Assembly (NCBI RefSeq): GCF_009834125.1
Contig: NZ_CP047146.1
Coordinates: forward strand, 7,472,501-7,536,500
Direction: 5' to 3'
DNA length: 64,000 bases
DNA from: Streptomyces sp. GS7
GTDB lineage: Bacteria > Actinomycetota > Actinomycetes > Streptomycetales > Streptomycetaceae
The notes beneath the pieces were generated by a model that worked only from the letters and a program-made list of their open reading frames with translations, did no database searches and had not been told where the DNA came from. Below are positions 54,690 to 62,601 of the stretch, in pieces; position 1 is the stretch's first letter; each line of letters starts with the position of its first letter. A program made the translations under genes and the position numbers.

Positions 54690-55987
54690 CCAGCCCTCAG
54701 CAGCCGCAGCCCCAGCCGCAGCCGGAGCGCGGACCGCACGACACCGGTGCGCAGGAGATGCCGCCGGCCGCGCCGATGCCGCCCGCCGCTCCCCCGGCCC
54801 CGCCGCAGCCGGCACCGGAGCAGCCCGCGCCCGCCAAGGAGGCGGGCACCATGATGCTCCAGGCCCAGCAGGCGCCCGGGCAGCCCGCGCCCGCCAGGGA
54901 GGCGGGGACGATGATGCTCCAGGCCCAGCCGGCACCGGAGCAGCCCGGCCCCGCCAAGGAGGCCGGCACGATGATGCTCCAGGCCCAGCCGCTCCCCCAG
55001 GCCCAGCCGCCGGCCGGCGGCCACTCCGAGCCGACGCCGCTGGCGGCGCACGGTCCGGGCGGGCCGGGTGGGGCGGCCGGCACGATGATGCTGACCGTCC
55101 CGGCCGCCGGCCCGCACCCGCAGCCCCACCCTCAACCCCAGCCGCAGGGCCCGCCCCCGCAGCAGCCGCACCACCCCGAGGCCCCCAACTGGCAGGCCGG
55201 CGGGGCCGGTTACGTCTCCCCCATCCCGGTGCGCGCGAGCCACCTCGGCGATGCGCTGGTCTCCGAGTGGACCAAGATCCGCTCGGTGCGCTCGACGATG
55301 TGGACGCTCGGCGTGATGCTGCTGCTCATCGTCGGCGTCGGGCTGCTGTCGGCGCTCGCGCTGGGCTCGGAGCGGCGGGTCAACCCGCTGCTCGCGGTGG
55401 GTTTCGTCGGCGTGCTGCTCGGCAGCCTGTGCGTGATGACGCTGGGCGTGCTGTCGATCTCGTCGGAGTACGGCACCGGCATGATCCGTACGACGCTGAC
55501 CGCCTGCCCCAGCCGCGCCCGGGTGCTGACCGCGAAGGCGATCGTCTTCTTCGGGCTGGCGCTGGTGCTGACCACGATCGCCACGACCCTGGTGGCGCTG
55601 CTCGACTACGGGATGCTCAACGGCCCGGAGCCGACCGTCGACCAGTGGCTGCGCGGCACCGTCGGCGCCGGTCTGTACGTCGCGCTGCTCGGTCTGCTGG
55701 CGCTGTCCGTCGGCGCCCTGCTGCGGCACTCCGCGGGCGCCATCAGCGCCATGATGGGCGTGGTGCTGCTGCCGATGCTGCTGGCGCTGTTCCTCCAGGG
55801 CGAGTCCCTCAAGGACTTCCAGCACAAGATGATCGAGTACTCGGTGCCCAACGCGTTCGCCACGCTCTACGACATCCCGTTCCTGCCCGAGGGGCCGTCG
55901 GGCTGGACGCCGGTGCTGATCCTCGCGGGGGTGACCGCGGTCGCCCTGGGCGGCGCCTACGCGGTGCTCCTCAAGCGGGACGTCTGA
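54686..55987 (+). CDS. ABC exporter permease with N-terminal GTMML-repeat extension
   Basis: 433 aa. The first ~185 residues are a Pro/Gln/Ala-rich cytoplasmic extension containing three 20-residue repeats of the form PAPAKEAGTMMLQAQ and a fourth GTMMLTVP. Then comes an ABC-2-type permease beginning ALVSEWTKIRSVRSTMWTL with about six TM segments. The start overlaps the ATPase stop by 4 nt. The extension is absent from the paralogue at 52511. Its role is unknown; short repeated Thr-containing motifs are typical of docking or phosphorylation sites, which is inference. Confidence 0.88.
   Translation: MTSPQQPQPQPQPERGPHDTGAQEMPPAAPMPPAAPPAPPQPAPEQPAPAKEAGTMMLQAQQAPGQPAPAREAGTMMLQAQPAPEQPGPAKEAGTMMLQAQPLPQAQPPAGGHSEPTPLAAHGPGGPGGAAGTMMLTVPAAGPHPQPHPQPQPQGPPPQQPHHPEAPNWQAGGAGYVSPIPVRASHLGDALVSEWTKIRSVRSTMWTLGVMLLLIVGVGLLSALALGSERRVNPLLAVGFVGVLLGSLCVMTLGVLSISSEYGTGMIRTTLTACPSRARVLTAKAIVFFGLALVLTTIATTLVALLDYGMLNGPEPTVDQWLRGTVGAGLYVALLGLLALSVGALLRHSAGAISAMMGVVLLPMLLALFLQGESLKDFQHKMIEYSVPNAFATLYDIPFLPEGPSGWTPVLILAGVTAVALGGAYAVLLKRDV
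54822..54996 (+). repeat. 60-bp in-frame tandem repeat (GTMML motif)
   Basis: ATGATGCTCCAGGCCCAG occurs at 54851, 54911 and 54971, an exact 60-bp period (20 residues). The first three copies are nearly identical. A diverged GTMML copy lies 102 bp further on, encoded near 55080. Confidence 0.92.
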
Positions 55988-56009
55988 CCGCTCGACTCGC
56001 CTTCCGCGC

Positions 56010-56324
56010 TCAGTACCTGGGCGCGTTCCGGGACCGCTGGAGCCGTGCGCTCCGGCGGTCCCGTGCGTTCCAGCAGGCGCGGTGCCAGTGGCGGCGGTCG
56101 TCGACGTCGCCGTGCCGGGGCCAGGTGACGACGTGCGGGACGCCCGGCGGGATCTCCTGGTCACAGCCCGGGCAGCGGTAGTGCTTGGCCGCGCCGCTCG
56201 CACCGACCTGCCGGACGACCCACTCCTCGCCCCGCCACTCCTCGGTGGCTTCCAGGCCGTAGCGCTCGCCGCCCGCGCGCTCGACGGGTTTCGCACCGCG
56301 CTGGCGGTTTCGACGCGGGGACAC
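56010..56324 (-). CDS. Small zinc-ribbon-like protein of unknown function
   Basis: 104 aa. It has CPGCDQEIPPGVPHVVTW followed by HWHRACW, a Cys/His set (C-x2-C...H...H-x2-C) that could bind one zinc ion. The termini are Arg-rich. GTG 56324 has GAGGT 4-5 nt upstream. Orthologues sit in the same place in Streptomyces and are often labelled ATP/GTP-binding protein, but I see no P-loop. It is convergent with the ABC permease. Confidence 0.75.
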   Translation of the reverse strand: MSPRRNRQRGAKPVERAGGERYGLEATEEWRGEEWVVRQVGASGAAKHYRCPGCDQEIPPGVPHVVTWPRHGDVDDRRHWHRACWNARDRRSARLQRSRNAPRY

Positions 56325-56621
56325 AGCACACCTCGGGAGGTCGACGGGGATGGGGGTCCCTCCTTGCTCGTGGTTCCCCCGCTCATGGGGGTCCCCCCGC
56401 TCGAAAGGAGTCGAGGGCGGGGAGAAGTGGAGAGCGGGGGACGAGTGGAGAGCTTGGGGGGAGGGCCGTGACCAGCGTACGCGGCACGGTCAGGGGCAGA
56501 AGCCCGCTGCCGCGTTTCTGCGATGATCTGGAAATTTCGCTTCAGGCCGTGCCCTGGGCACGTGTCGCACGTTGTTGCCTGTGAGGGGGGAGTCGCGTCG
56601 GCTGCGAGGAGGCAGAGAGCG
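56325..56621. repeat. REP-like GC-rich elements upstream of the flavin oxidoreductase
   Basis: Between 56345 and 56440 this 297-bp gap contains repeated GGGGGTCCC / GTTCCCCC / GGGGGTCCCCCC blocks separated by GCTCG. These belong to the same family as at 2399 and 63570. No gene is evident; the last 40 bp hold the ribosome binding site of the next gene. Confidence 0.6.
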
Positions 56622-57671
56622 ATGCGCGTAGGTGCGTTCATCCTGGCCGCTCAATTCCCGGGCCAGGGACAGGGGGAAGCACTGCACCGCGCGGTGCGCT
56701 CCGCGGAGATCGCGGAGCAGGCCGGCCTCCATGACGTCTGGCTGGCGGAACACCACTTCGTGCCGTACGGCGTCTGCCCGCAGGCGGCGACGCTGGCCGC
56801 GCTGCTGCTGGGACGGACCCGCCGGATCGGTGTGGGCACGGCGGTCAGCGTGCTGCCGACCCAGCATCCGGTGGCGCTCGGCGAGCAGGCGGCGCTGCTG
56901 CATCTGACGTCCGAGGGGCGGTTCACGCTCGGCGTCGGCCGGGGCGGCCCCTGGGTCGATCTGGAGGTCTTCGGCTCCGGCCTGGCCGCGTACGACCACG
57001 GCTTCCCGGAGTCACTGGATCTGCTGCTGCGCTGGCTGCGCGAGCCGCGGGTGGGCGCGCAGGGCGAGCGCTACGCGTTCCGGGAGGTGGCGGTGGTGCC
57101 GCGGCCGGCCGAGGCGCTGGGGGATCCGGACGATCCGGACGGTCTGACGGCCGGGCCGCCGGTGGTGGTGGCCTGCACCTCCGCCGAGTCGGTCAAACTG
57201 GCCGCCGCGCGCGGGCTGCCGATGCTGCTCGGGATGCACAGCGGCGACGAGGAGAAGGCGGACATGGTCGCGCTGTGGCGGTCGGCGGCGCGGGAGGCCG
57301 GCCGGGACGGCGACGAAATCGCCGCGGCGGAGCATGTGTCGGCGGGCGTGGTGCAGATCGCGGACGACCGGGCGGCGGCCGTGGAGACGCTGACGAAGAC
57401 GATGCCCGGCTGGCTGCGGCAGGGGCTCGGCGCGCATGTGACGGTCGACGGCCGCTATCGCCGGATGCGGGATCCGCTGGCGTATACGGAGCTGTTGTGC
57501 GCGCTGCATCCGGTCGGCACGCCGGAGTCGTGCGCGGACCGGCTGGCGGCGACCTCGGAGCGTACGGGCATCCGGCGGTTCGCGCTGCTCGTGGAGGGCT
57601 CCGGGGATCTCGCCGCCACCGAGGAGAACGTCCGGCGGCTGGGCTCCGAGGTGCTGCCGCAGCTGGGGTGA
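56622..57671 (+). CDS. LLM-class flavin-dependent oxidoreductase
   Basis: 349 aa, luciferase-like TIM barrel. Motifs: AEIAEQAGLHDVWLAEHHF, RRIGVGTAVSVLPTQHPV, RFTLGVGRGGPWVDLEVFG and PESCADRLAATSERTGI. Such enzymes use FMN or F420; no substrate can be read from sequence. ATG 56622 has AGGAGG about 9 nt upstream. It is convergent with the SCO5389-family gene, with a hairpin at 57679-57702. Confidence 0.9.
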   Translation: MRVGAFILAAQFPGQGQGEALHRAVRSAEIAEQAGLHDVWLAEHHFVPYGVCPQAATLAALLLGRTRRIGVGTAVSVLPTQHPVALGEQAALLHLTSEGRFTLGVGRGGPWVDLEVFGSGLAAYDHGFPESLDLLLRWLREPRVGAQGERYAFREVAVVPRPAEALGDPDDPDGLTAGPPVVVACTSAESVKLAAARGLPMLLGMHSGDEEKADMVALWRSAAREAGRDGDEIAAAEHVSAGVVQIADDRAAAVETLTKTMPGWLRQGLGAHVTVDGRYRRMRDPLAYTELLCALHPVGTPESCADRLAATSERTGIRRFALLVEGSGDLAATEENVRRLGSEVLPQLG

Positions 57672-57678
57672 CCGGGGC

Positions 57679-57702
57679 CGGTGGCCGTCCGGTCGGCCAC
57701 CG
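57679..57702. terminator. Terminator between the LLM oxidoreductase and SCO5389-family genes
   Basis: 8-bp stem CGGTGGCC / GGCCACCG (57679-57686, 57695-57702) with an 8-nt loop, 8 nt after the oxidoreductase stop. Confidence 0.65.
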
Positions 57703-57841
57703 CGCGCCCTCGCGGGCCGGCGAGGCGGGCCGTGGCGAGGGGGCGGGGCGAGCTGCGGAGTACGGCTGGTCGGTGGTGCTGCCGCCGGTGCACGGTCTCG
57801 GAGGGTGCTCCGGCCGACCCGCTCAGCGGCAGCAACTCCGA

Positions 57842-58234
57842 TCAGCAGTCGCGGAGTTCGGGCGACTGGTTCAGCAGCTGGCCCCGGATCGAGGTGAATT
57901 TTGCCAGCCGCGCGTCCACCGCCGGGTCGAGCGGGAAGACCGCGACCCGGTGGCAGTTCTGGAAGGCGAGTCGCACACCGAAGTGACGCTCCAACGAACC
58001 GCGAATGGCGTCACTCGCCAGCGCGCGCAGCAGCTGGCCGCGCGCCTGCTCGTCCGGCGGCGGCGTCTGGTTGTCGGCGAACTGTCCGCCGTCCACCTTC
58101 AGCTGGGCCACCAGAGAGCTGATCATCCCCCATGCGTAGGGCAGGGAGTTCCGGACGCAGTCGACAAATGCGGCTTCGTCGACCTCGCCTCGCTCGGCCT
58201 GTTCGAGGAGGGCCGGTGAGACGTCGAGCGACAT
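57842..58234 (-). CDS. SCO5389-family protein
   Basis: 130 aa. No catalytic motif or membrane segment. It starts MSLDVSPALLEQAERGEVDEAAFVDCVRNSLPYAWGMIS and has a helical N-terminal half, a polar linker and a C-terminal half with LERHFGVRLAFQNCHRVAVFPLDP. The family is conserved in Streptomyces at this locus; function unknown. ATG 58234 has AGGAGA 5 nt upstream. It is divergent from nucS across 251 bp. Confidence 0.85.
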   Translation of the reverse strand: MSLDVSPALLEQAERGEVDEAAFVDCVRNSLPYAWGMISSLVAQLKVDGGQFADNQTPPPDEQARGQLLRALASDAIRGSLERHFGVRLAFQNCHRVAVFPLDPAVDARLAKFTSIRGQLLNQSPELRDC

Positions 58235-58471
58235 GAGGTTCTCCTCTCGCGGACCCGCCGGGACGGACGGGGCCTAGGGATGGGACAAGGGGAATTCGCG
58301 ACAGAGCGTGTTCGCCCCACGACCCCCTGCTTCAACGGTATGCCGCGCAAGGGGCCCGCACCATGGGATTGCACATACAACCGGCCAATGGCGGGCGCCG
58401 GGGGTGCGGGGGTTTCCCCCGTAAAGGGACCGGCGTCCAGGGGCGAATCGCGTCAGCGGCCCCGGTTCGAG

Positions 58472-58485
58472 TAGCGTGAAGCACC
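58472..58485 (+). promoter_or_regulatory. Probable leaderless promoter of nucS (-10 TAGCGT)
   Basis: TAGCGT (58472-58477) lies 8 nt before ATG 58486; no Shine-Dalgarno is seen. A similar TAGCGT precedes the ATPase gene at 51335. Confidence 0.5.
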
Positions 58486-59148
58486 ATGCGTCTCGTCATC
58501 GCCCGCTGCTCCGTGGACTACGCGGGCCGGCTCACCGCCCACCTGCCCTCCGCCCCCCGCCTCATCCTGGTGAAGGCCGACGGCTCCGTCTCCATCCACG
58601 CGGACGACCGGGCCTACAAACCCCTCAACTGGATGTCCCCGCCCTGTTCCCTCAAGGAAGGGGACGGCGATGTGTGGACGGTGGAGAACAAGGGCGGGGA
58701 GAAGCTCATCATCACCCTGGAGGAGATCTTCCACGACTCCTCGCACGAGCTCGGGGTGGACCCGGGACTCATCAAGGACGGTGTGGAGGCCCACCTCCAG
58801 GAGCTGCTCGCCGATCGGATCGAGACACTGGGCGAGGGCTATTCGCTGATTCGGCGTGAATACCCCACCGCCATTGGTCCGGTGGATATCTTGTGCCGGG
58901 ACGCCGACGGCCAGACCGTTGCGGTCGAGATCAAGCGGCGGGGCGAGATCGACGGTGTCGAGCAGCTCACCCGCTACCTCGAACTCCTCAACCGCGACCC
59001 GCACTTGGCCCCGGTGAAGGGCGTCTTCGCAGCTCAGGAGATCAAGCCGCAGGCCCGGGTGCTGGCCACGGACCGCGGGATCGGCTGCGTGGTGCTGGAC
59101 TACGACGGGCTGCGCGGCATCGAGGACGACAAGCTGCGGCTGTTCTGA
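58486..59148 (+). CDS. nucS: Mismatch-specific endonuclease NucS (EndoMS)
   Basis: 220 aa. NucS replaces MutS/MutL in actinobacteria: it cuts both strands at mismatches. The C-terminal PD-(D/E)xK nuclease has GPVDILC (D134) and [21 protein letters not shown] (E148, K150). The extreme C-terminus KLRLF is the beta-clamp-binding tail. The N-terminal DNA-binding/dimerisation domain covers ~1-110. The transcript is probably leaderless. A strong terminator follows at 59153-59227. Confidence 0.95.
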   Translation: MRLVIARCSVDYAGRLTAHLPSAPRLILVKADGSVSIHADDRAYKPLNWMSPPCSLKEGDGDVWTVENKGGEKLIITLEEIFHDSSHELGVDPGLIKDGVEAHLQELLADRIETLGEGYSLIRREYPTAIGPVDILCRDADGQTVAVEIKRRGEIDGVEQLTRYLELLNRDPHLAPVKGVFAAQEIKPQARVLATDRGIGCVVLDYDGLRGIEDDKLRLF

Positions 59149-59152
59149 GAAC

Positions 59153-59227
59153 GGAACACCACGACGGCCCGGTACCGGCCGGCCCGCCTTCCGGCGGGCG
59201 GTCCGTACCGGGCCGTCGTGGTGTTCC
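59153..59227. terminator. Large bidirectional terminator after nucS
   Basis: Perfect 23-bp outer stem (59153-59175, 59205-59227) starting GGAACACCACGACGG, enclosing a second hairpin GCCCGCC-TTCC-GGCGGGC. It begins 5 nt after the nucS stop and separates it from the convergent gene at 59245. Confidence 0.92.
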
Positions 59228-59244
59228 CGGACGTTCTTGGGGCG

Positions 59245-61869
59245 TCAGCCGGTCGGAGTGCCCTGGCCGGATGCGGACGCCGGGTCGCCGGAGCCGGTGG
59301 CCGTGGCCGCCGCGGCGCTGGTGCCGGACGGGCTGTTGCCCGACGGGCCGCCGGCGCTCTGCGACGGGGTCTGGCCCGTCGGCTTGCCCGTGGGGCCGGT
59401 CGGCGTGGTGGTGGGCTCCCCGGTCGGGCTGGGCGACGTCGACTTCGTGGGACTGCTGCTCGGGCTGTGCGTGGGGTGGGTCGGCCGGCCGGTGGGCGTG
59501 GTGGGCTCGCCGGTCGGCCAGGTGGGACCGGTCGTCGGGGAGCCCGGGCCGGTACCGGTCGGCGCGCCGGTGGTACCGGGACGGCCGGTGGACGGCGCCG
59601 GGACGGGCTTGTGGCCGGGCGTGCCGGGCCGGGTCGTCCCGGACGCCCCCGCCGAGGCCCCCGGCAGGCCGGAGCCCGTGGCGGGGTCCTGCCCCGGCGT
59701 GTCCGGGCTGCCGCTGTCGCCGCCCGAGGTCTGCTCGGTGGTGACGTTGCGGTCTTGGGTGGTGGAGGTGCCGGAGGTCGCTCCGATGGTGACGGCGGTG
59801 CCGAGCGCGGCGGCCAGCAGCACCCCGGCGCCGGCGGCGACGAGGTTGCGGCGGCTGCCGCGCAGGATGCCGCGCCGGGCGCCCCCGATGCCGGCGGCGG
59901 TGCCCTTGGCGGCCGGGACCGCGGCGGTGGGCGCGGTGCTCTCGCCGGCGGAGCCGGACGCGGCGGCGGCCGTGGCCCCGCGGGCGACGACCGTCGGGCC
60001 GGTGCCGGCGGGGCGGACGGCGTTCAGCTTGGCGGTCGAGACGGCGTCGGGCGACCCGGTGGCCGGGGTCCGCGCGGCGTCCCGGGCGTCCGCGGCTGCC
60101 GCCGCCGCGCCGGCCGTCGCCGGGCCGACGGACTTCAGCACGGTCGTGGCCGCGTTCGCCGAGGCCGCCCGCGCGCCGTCGATGACCAGGGCCAGCGCCC
60201 TCCGCCCGGCGACCGCGCCGTCGCGGTCGGAGAGCACCCCGCGCAGCCCGATGGACGCCTCCAGCTCGGCGCGCGCCCGGTCGATGTTGCCGCTGCACAG
60301 CGCCAGTACGCCCAACTCGTGGTGGAAGTACGCCTCTTCGGCGACCTCACCGGCCAGCCGGGCGGCCTCCTGGCCGTGCCGCAGGCTGCGCTCCCAGGCG
60401 CTCCAGTGCAGCGCCGCGGCGAACGCGGGCGCCGCCGTACGGGCCAGCAGCACGGCCGCGGCCGGGTGGCCGCTCTCCCGGCTGCCGGTCAGCACGCCCA
60501 TCGCGGCCAGCACCGCGTCGGACTCGGCGGCGGCGCGATCGGGGGTGACCGAGGGGTGACCGGCCCACCAGGCGTAGTGCTGGGCCGCGGTGTGCGCGCG
60601 GCCGGCGGCGCCCTCGGCGTAGCCGGCGGCGATCAGCTGGTCCCGGACGGAGCCGGCGAGCCGGTAGTGGGTGCCGGCCGGGCTGATCAGGCCGCTGCCC
60701 AGCAGCTCGCCGAGGGCGGCGTCCGCGTGGGTGTCCTGGGTGAGGGCCGGCAGGTGCGCCTGGTGCGGCAGTTCGCCGTTGAGGGCGACCGCGAAGCGGA
60801 GCGTCTCCTGGGCGGCGGCGCCGAGCCGGTCGGCGAGCAGCGACGCGGGCGCGGCGGCCTCCCCGAGCGGCGGCAGCGGCGTCTCGGGGCGCTCGCCGGG
60901 CTCATTGGCCGCGGCCGGGCTCTCCTCGGGGAACAGCCCGTAGCCGTCGTCCAGGGCGCCGGGCGCGGTGCGTGCCCGCTCGCGGTGCCGCAGCAGGGCG
61001 GCGGCCTGGACGAACCGCAGCGGCAGCCCCTCGGACTCGAACCAGAGGTCGGCGGCCCAGGTGTCCTCGTCGGCGGAGAGCGGGCGGCCCACGGCGCGCT
61101 CCAGCAGCCGTACGCCGGCGTTGCGGCTGATCCCGCCGACGAAGACCTCTTCGAGGTGCGAGTCGGCGCTGGGGGCCGGGACGTCGGGGGTCGCGGAGAG
61201 CAGGAAGGCGCACTCGGGGGTGGCGTCGAGGAGCTCGTCGAGCGCGGCGCCGCCGAACTCCAGGTCGTCGACGACGACGATCGCGCCGATGCCGCCGAGG
61301 AGCCGCAGCAGCTCGGCCCGGTCGGGGCGGTGCTGCGGGGCCCGGTAGACCGCCGCGTACAGGGCGTGCAGGACGTCGGTGACGCCTCTGTGGTAGCCGG
61401 AGAGCCGGACCACGCCGTCGGGGGCGAGGTCCGCCACCGCGTCGGCGACGGACTCCAGCAGCCGGGTGCGGCCCGAGCCGGAGGGGCCGGTGACGCGGAC
61501 GGAGCGTCCGCGGGTGAGCAGCCGGACCAGCCGTTCGACGTCCTCGTCGCGCTCTTCGAGGGGGACCTCGTGGCCGGCGAAGGAGACCGGGCCGGACGGC
61601 ACCGGGGGCGCCGCGGCGCGGGCCGACTCGGCACGTTCCTGCTGGTCGAGCTTCTCCGGCGGGGCGGGCCGGTCGCCGGGCGGGCACGGCTGTATCTCGC
61701 TGCCGTCGACCGGGTTGACGGCGACGAGGTAGTTGCCGGCGACCAGCCGGACGACCCGGGCGAGCCCGCCGGAGCCGCCCTGCCGGTCGGCGGACGCGGA
61801 GGCCGGCGGCGCGTCGGGCGCGTCCTGCTCGCCGTACTCCTCAGGTCCCCGGTGCGTGTTCGGGTCCAT
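59245..61869 (-). CDS. Membrane-anchored STAND-like NTPase with Ser/Thr/Pro-rich external tail
   Basis: 874 aa. After a polar N-terminus comes an NTPase domain (~100-330): P-loop GPSGSGRTRLLE (128-138), where the usual Lys is R134, and Walker B AIVVVDDLEF (D201, D202). A helical region (~340-600) with TPR-like stretches (RHGQEAARLAGEVAEEAYFHHELGVLALCSGNIDRARAELE in pieces) follows, then an Ala-rich linker, one TM (LVAAGAGVLLAAALGTAVTI, ~680-705) and a ~165-residue Pro/Thr/Ser/Gly-rich tail, probably outside the cell. ATG 61869 has GGGAG upstream. This resembles LuxR/AfsR-type STAND proteins without a DNA-binding domain. Function unknown. Confidence 0.82.
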   Translation of the reverse strand: MDPNTHRGPEEYGEQDAPDAPPASASADRQGGSGGLARVVRLVAGNYLVAVNPVDGSEIQPCPPGDRPAPPEKLDQQERAESARAAAPPVPSGPVSFAGHEVPLEERDEDVERLVRLLTRGRSVRVTGPSGSGRTRLLESVADAVADLAPDGVVRLSGYHRGVTDVLHALYAAVYRAPQHRPDRAELLRLLGGIGAIVVVDDLEFGGAALDELLDATPECAFLLSATPDVPAPSADSHLEEVFVGGISRNAGVRLLERAVGRPLSADEDTWAADLWFESEGLPLRFVQAAALLRHRERARTAPGALDDGYGLFPEESPAAANEPGERPETPLPPLGEAAAPASLLADRLGAAAQETLRFAVALNGELPHQAHLPALTQDTHADAALGELLGSGLISPAGTHYRLAGSVRDQLIAAGYAEGAAGRAHTAAQHYAWWAGHPSVTPDRAAAESDAVLAAMGVLTGSRESGHPAAAVLLARTAAPAFAAALHWSAWERSLRHGQEAARLAGEVAEEAYFHHELGVLALCSGNIDRARAELEASIGLRGVLSDRDGAVAGRRALALVIDGARAASANAATTVLKSVGPATAGAAAAAADARDAARTPATGSPDAVSTAKLNAVRPAGTGPTVVARGATAAAASGSAGESTAPTAAVPAAKGTAAGIGGARRGILRGSRRNLVAAGAGVLLAAALGTAVTIGATSGTSTTQDRNVTTEQTSGGDSGSPDTPGQDPATGSGLPGASAGASGTTRPGTPGHKPVPAPSTGRPGTTGAPTGTGPGSPTTGPTWPTGEPTTPTGRPTHPTHSPSSSPTKSTSPSPTGEPTTTPTGPTGKPTGQTPSQSAGGPSGNSPSGTSAAAATATGSGDPASASGQGTPTG

Positions 61870-62131
61870 GCTGCAAGCTCCCAGAATGTGCGTGCCGTCG
61901 GTGCTTCCGGCCGTCCGCACTCCCCCGGCTCCGGCGGATCTCTTCAGCCGTCGCGTCTGGTCCGGTGCCCCGCCGCGGTTGATGGCATACGGCGGGGAAC
62001 CGAACCCTAGCCCCGGTGACCCGGGGAGCGCACGGCGGGGTGGCACCTTGACGAGAACGCCCCGGATCAGGGGGACAAGGCGCGGTTTGCGGCATTCCTC
62101 CCGGGCCCGGCCGGTCACCGCGGCCGGCGCG

Positions 62132-62455
62132 TCACACCCGGGGAAGCGATTCCGCTTCGATGCCGCCCTCGATCGCGAGGATGCGGTGGAGCCGGGTGGC
62201 GACCAGGAGGCGCTGCATCTGGGGCGGCACTCCGCGCAGCACCAGCCGGCGGTTGACCCGGCCCGCACGCCGGTGCGCACCCATGATCACGCCGAGGCCG
62301 GTGGCGTCCCACGACTCCAGTTCGGTCAGGTCCAGCACCAGATCGCCCCGGCCGGAGTCGACGGCGGCGTGCAGGGCCGTACGGGCGTCCGCAGCGCTGC
62401 GGACGTCGAGCCGGCCCCCGACGACCAACTCGACGTGGTCGCCCCTGATGTGCAT
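62132..62455 (-). CDS. STAS-domain anti-sigma factor antagonist-like protein
   Basis: 107 aa, a single STAS domain: VELVVGGRLDVRSAADARTAL, then LDLTELESWDATGLGVIMGAHRR and LVLRGVPPQMQRLL. In SpoIIAA/RsbV-type proteins the phosphorylated Ser follows the Asp of D-S-S/T-G-L-G; here that position is A51 (D50-A51-T52-G). It is therefore unlikely to be switched by the usual Ser phosphorylation, unless T52 is used. ATG 62455 has GGGGAG 5 nt upstream. It lies between the STAND-like gene and the dehydrogenase. Confidence 0.9.
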   Translation of the reverse strand: MHIRGDHVELVVGGRLDVRSAADARTALHAAVDSGRGDLVLDLTELESWDATGLGVIMGAHRRAGRVNRRLVLRGVPPQMQRLLVATRLHRILAIEGGIEAESLPRV

Positions 62456-62556
62456 ATGCGCTCCCCGATGTCATGGGTTGTGGTGCATTGTCGTCTACAG
62501 ATCTGACTGCCTCTCATACGGCGAAGTTGCCGCCTGTAAGCGAACCGATACCGAAT

Positions 62557-62572
62557 TCACCCCACGGGGTGA
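62557..62572. terminator. Small hairpin after the hydroxybutyryl-CoA dehydrogenase gene
   Basis: TCACCCC-AC-GGGGTGA is a perfect repeat 30 nt beyond the minus-strand gene's stop, followed on that strand by AATTC. It may be a weak terminator or an operator for the STAS gene. Confidence 0.4.
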
Positions 62573-62601
62573 CGGCGTCGGACCAAAGTTCTGACGCGAC
62601 A

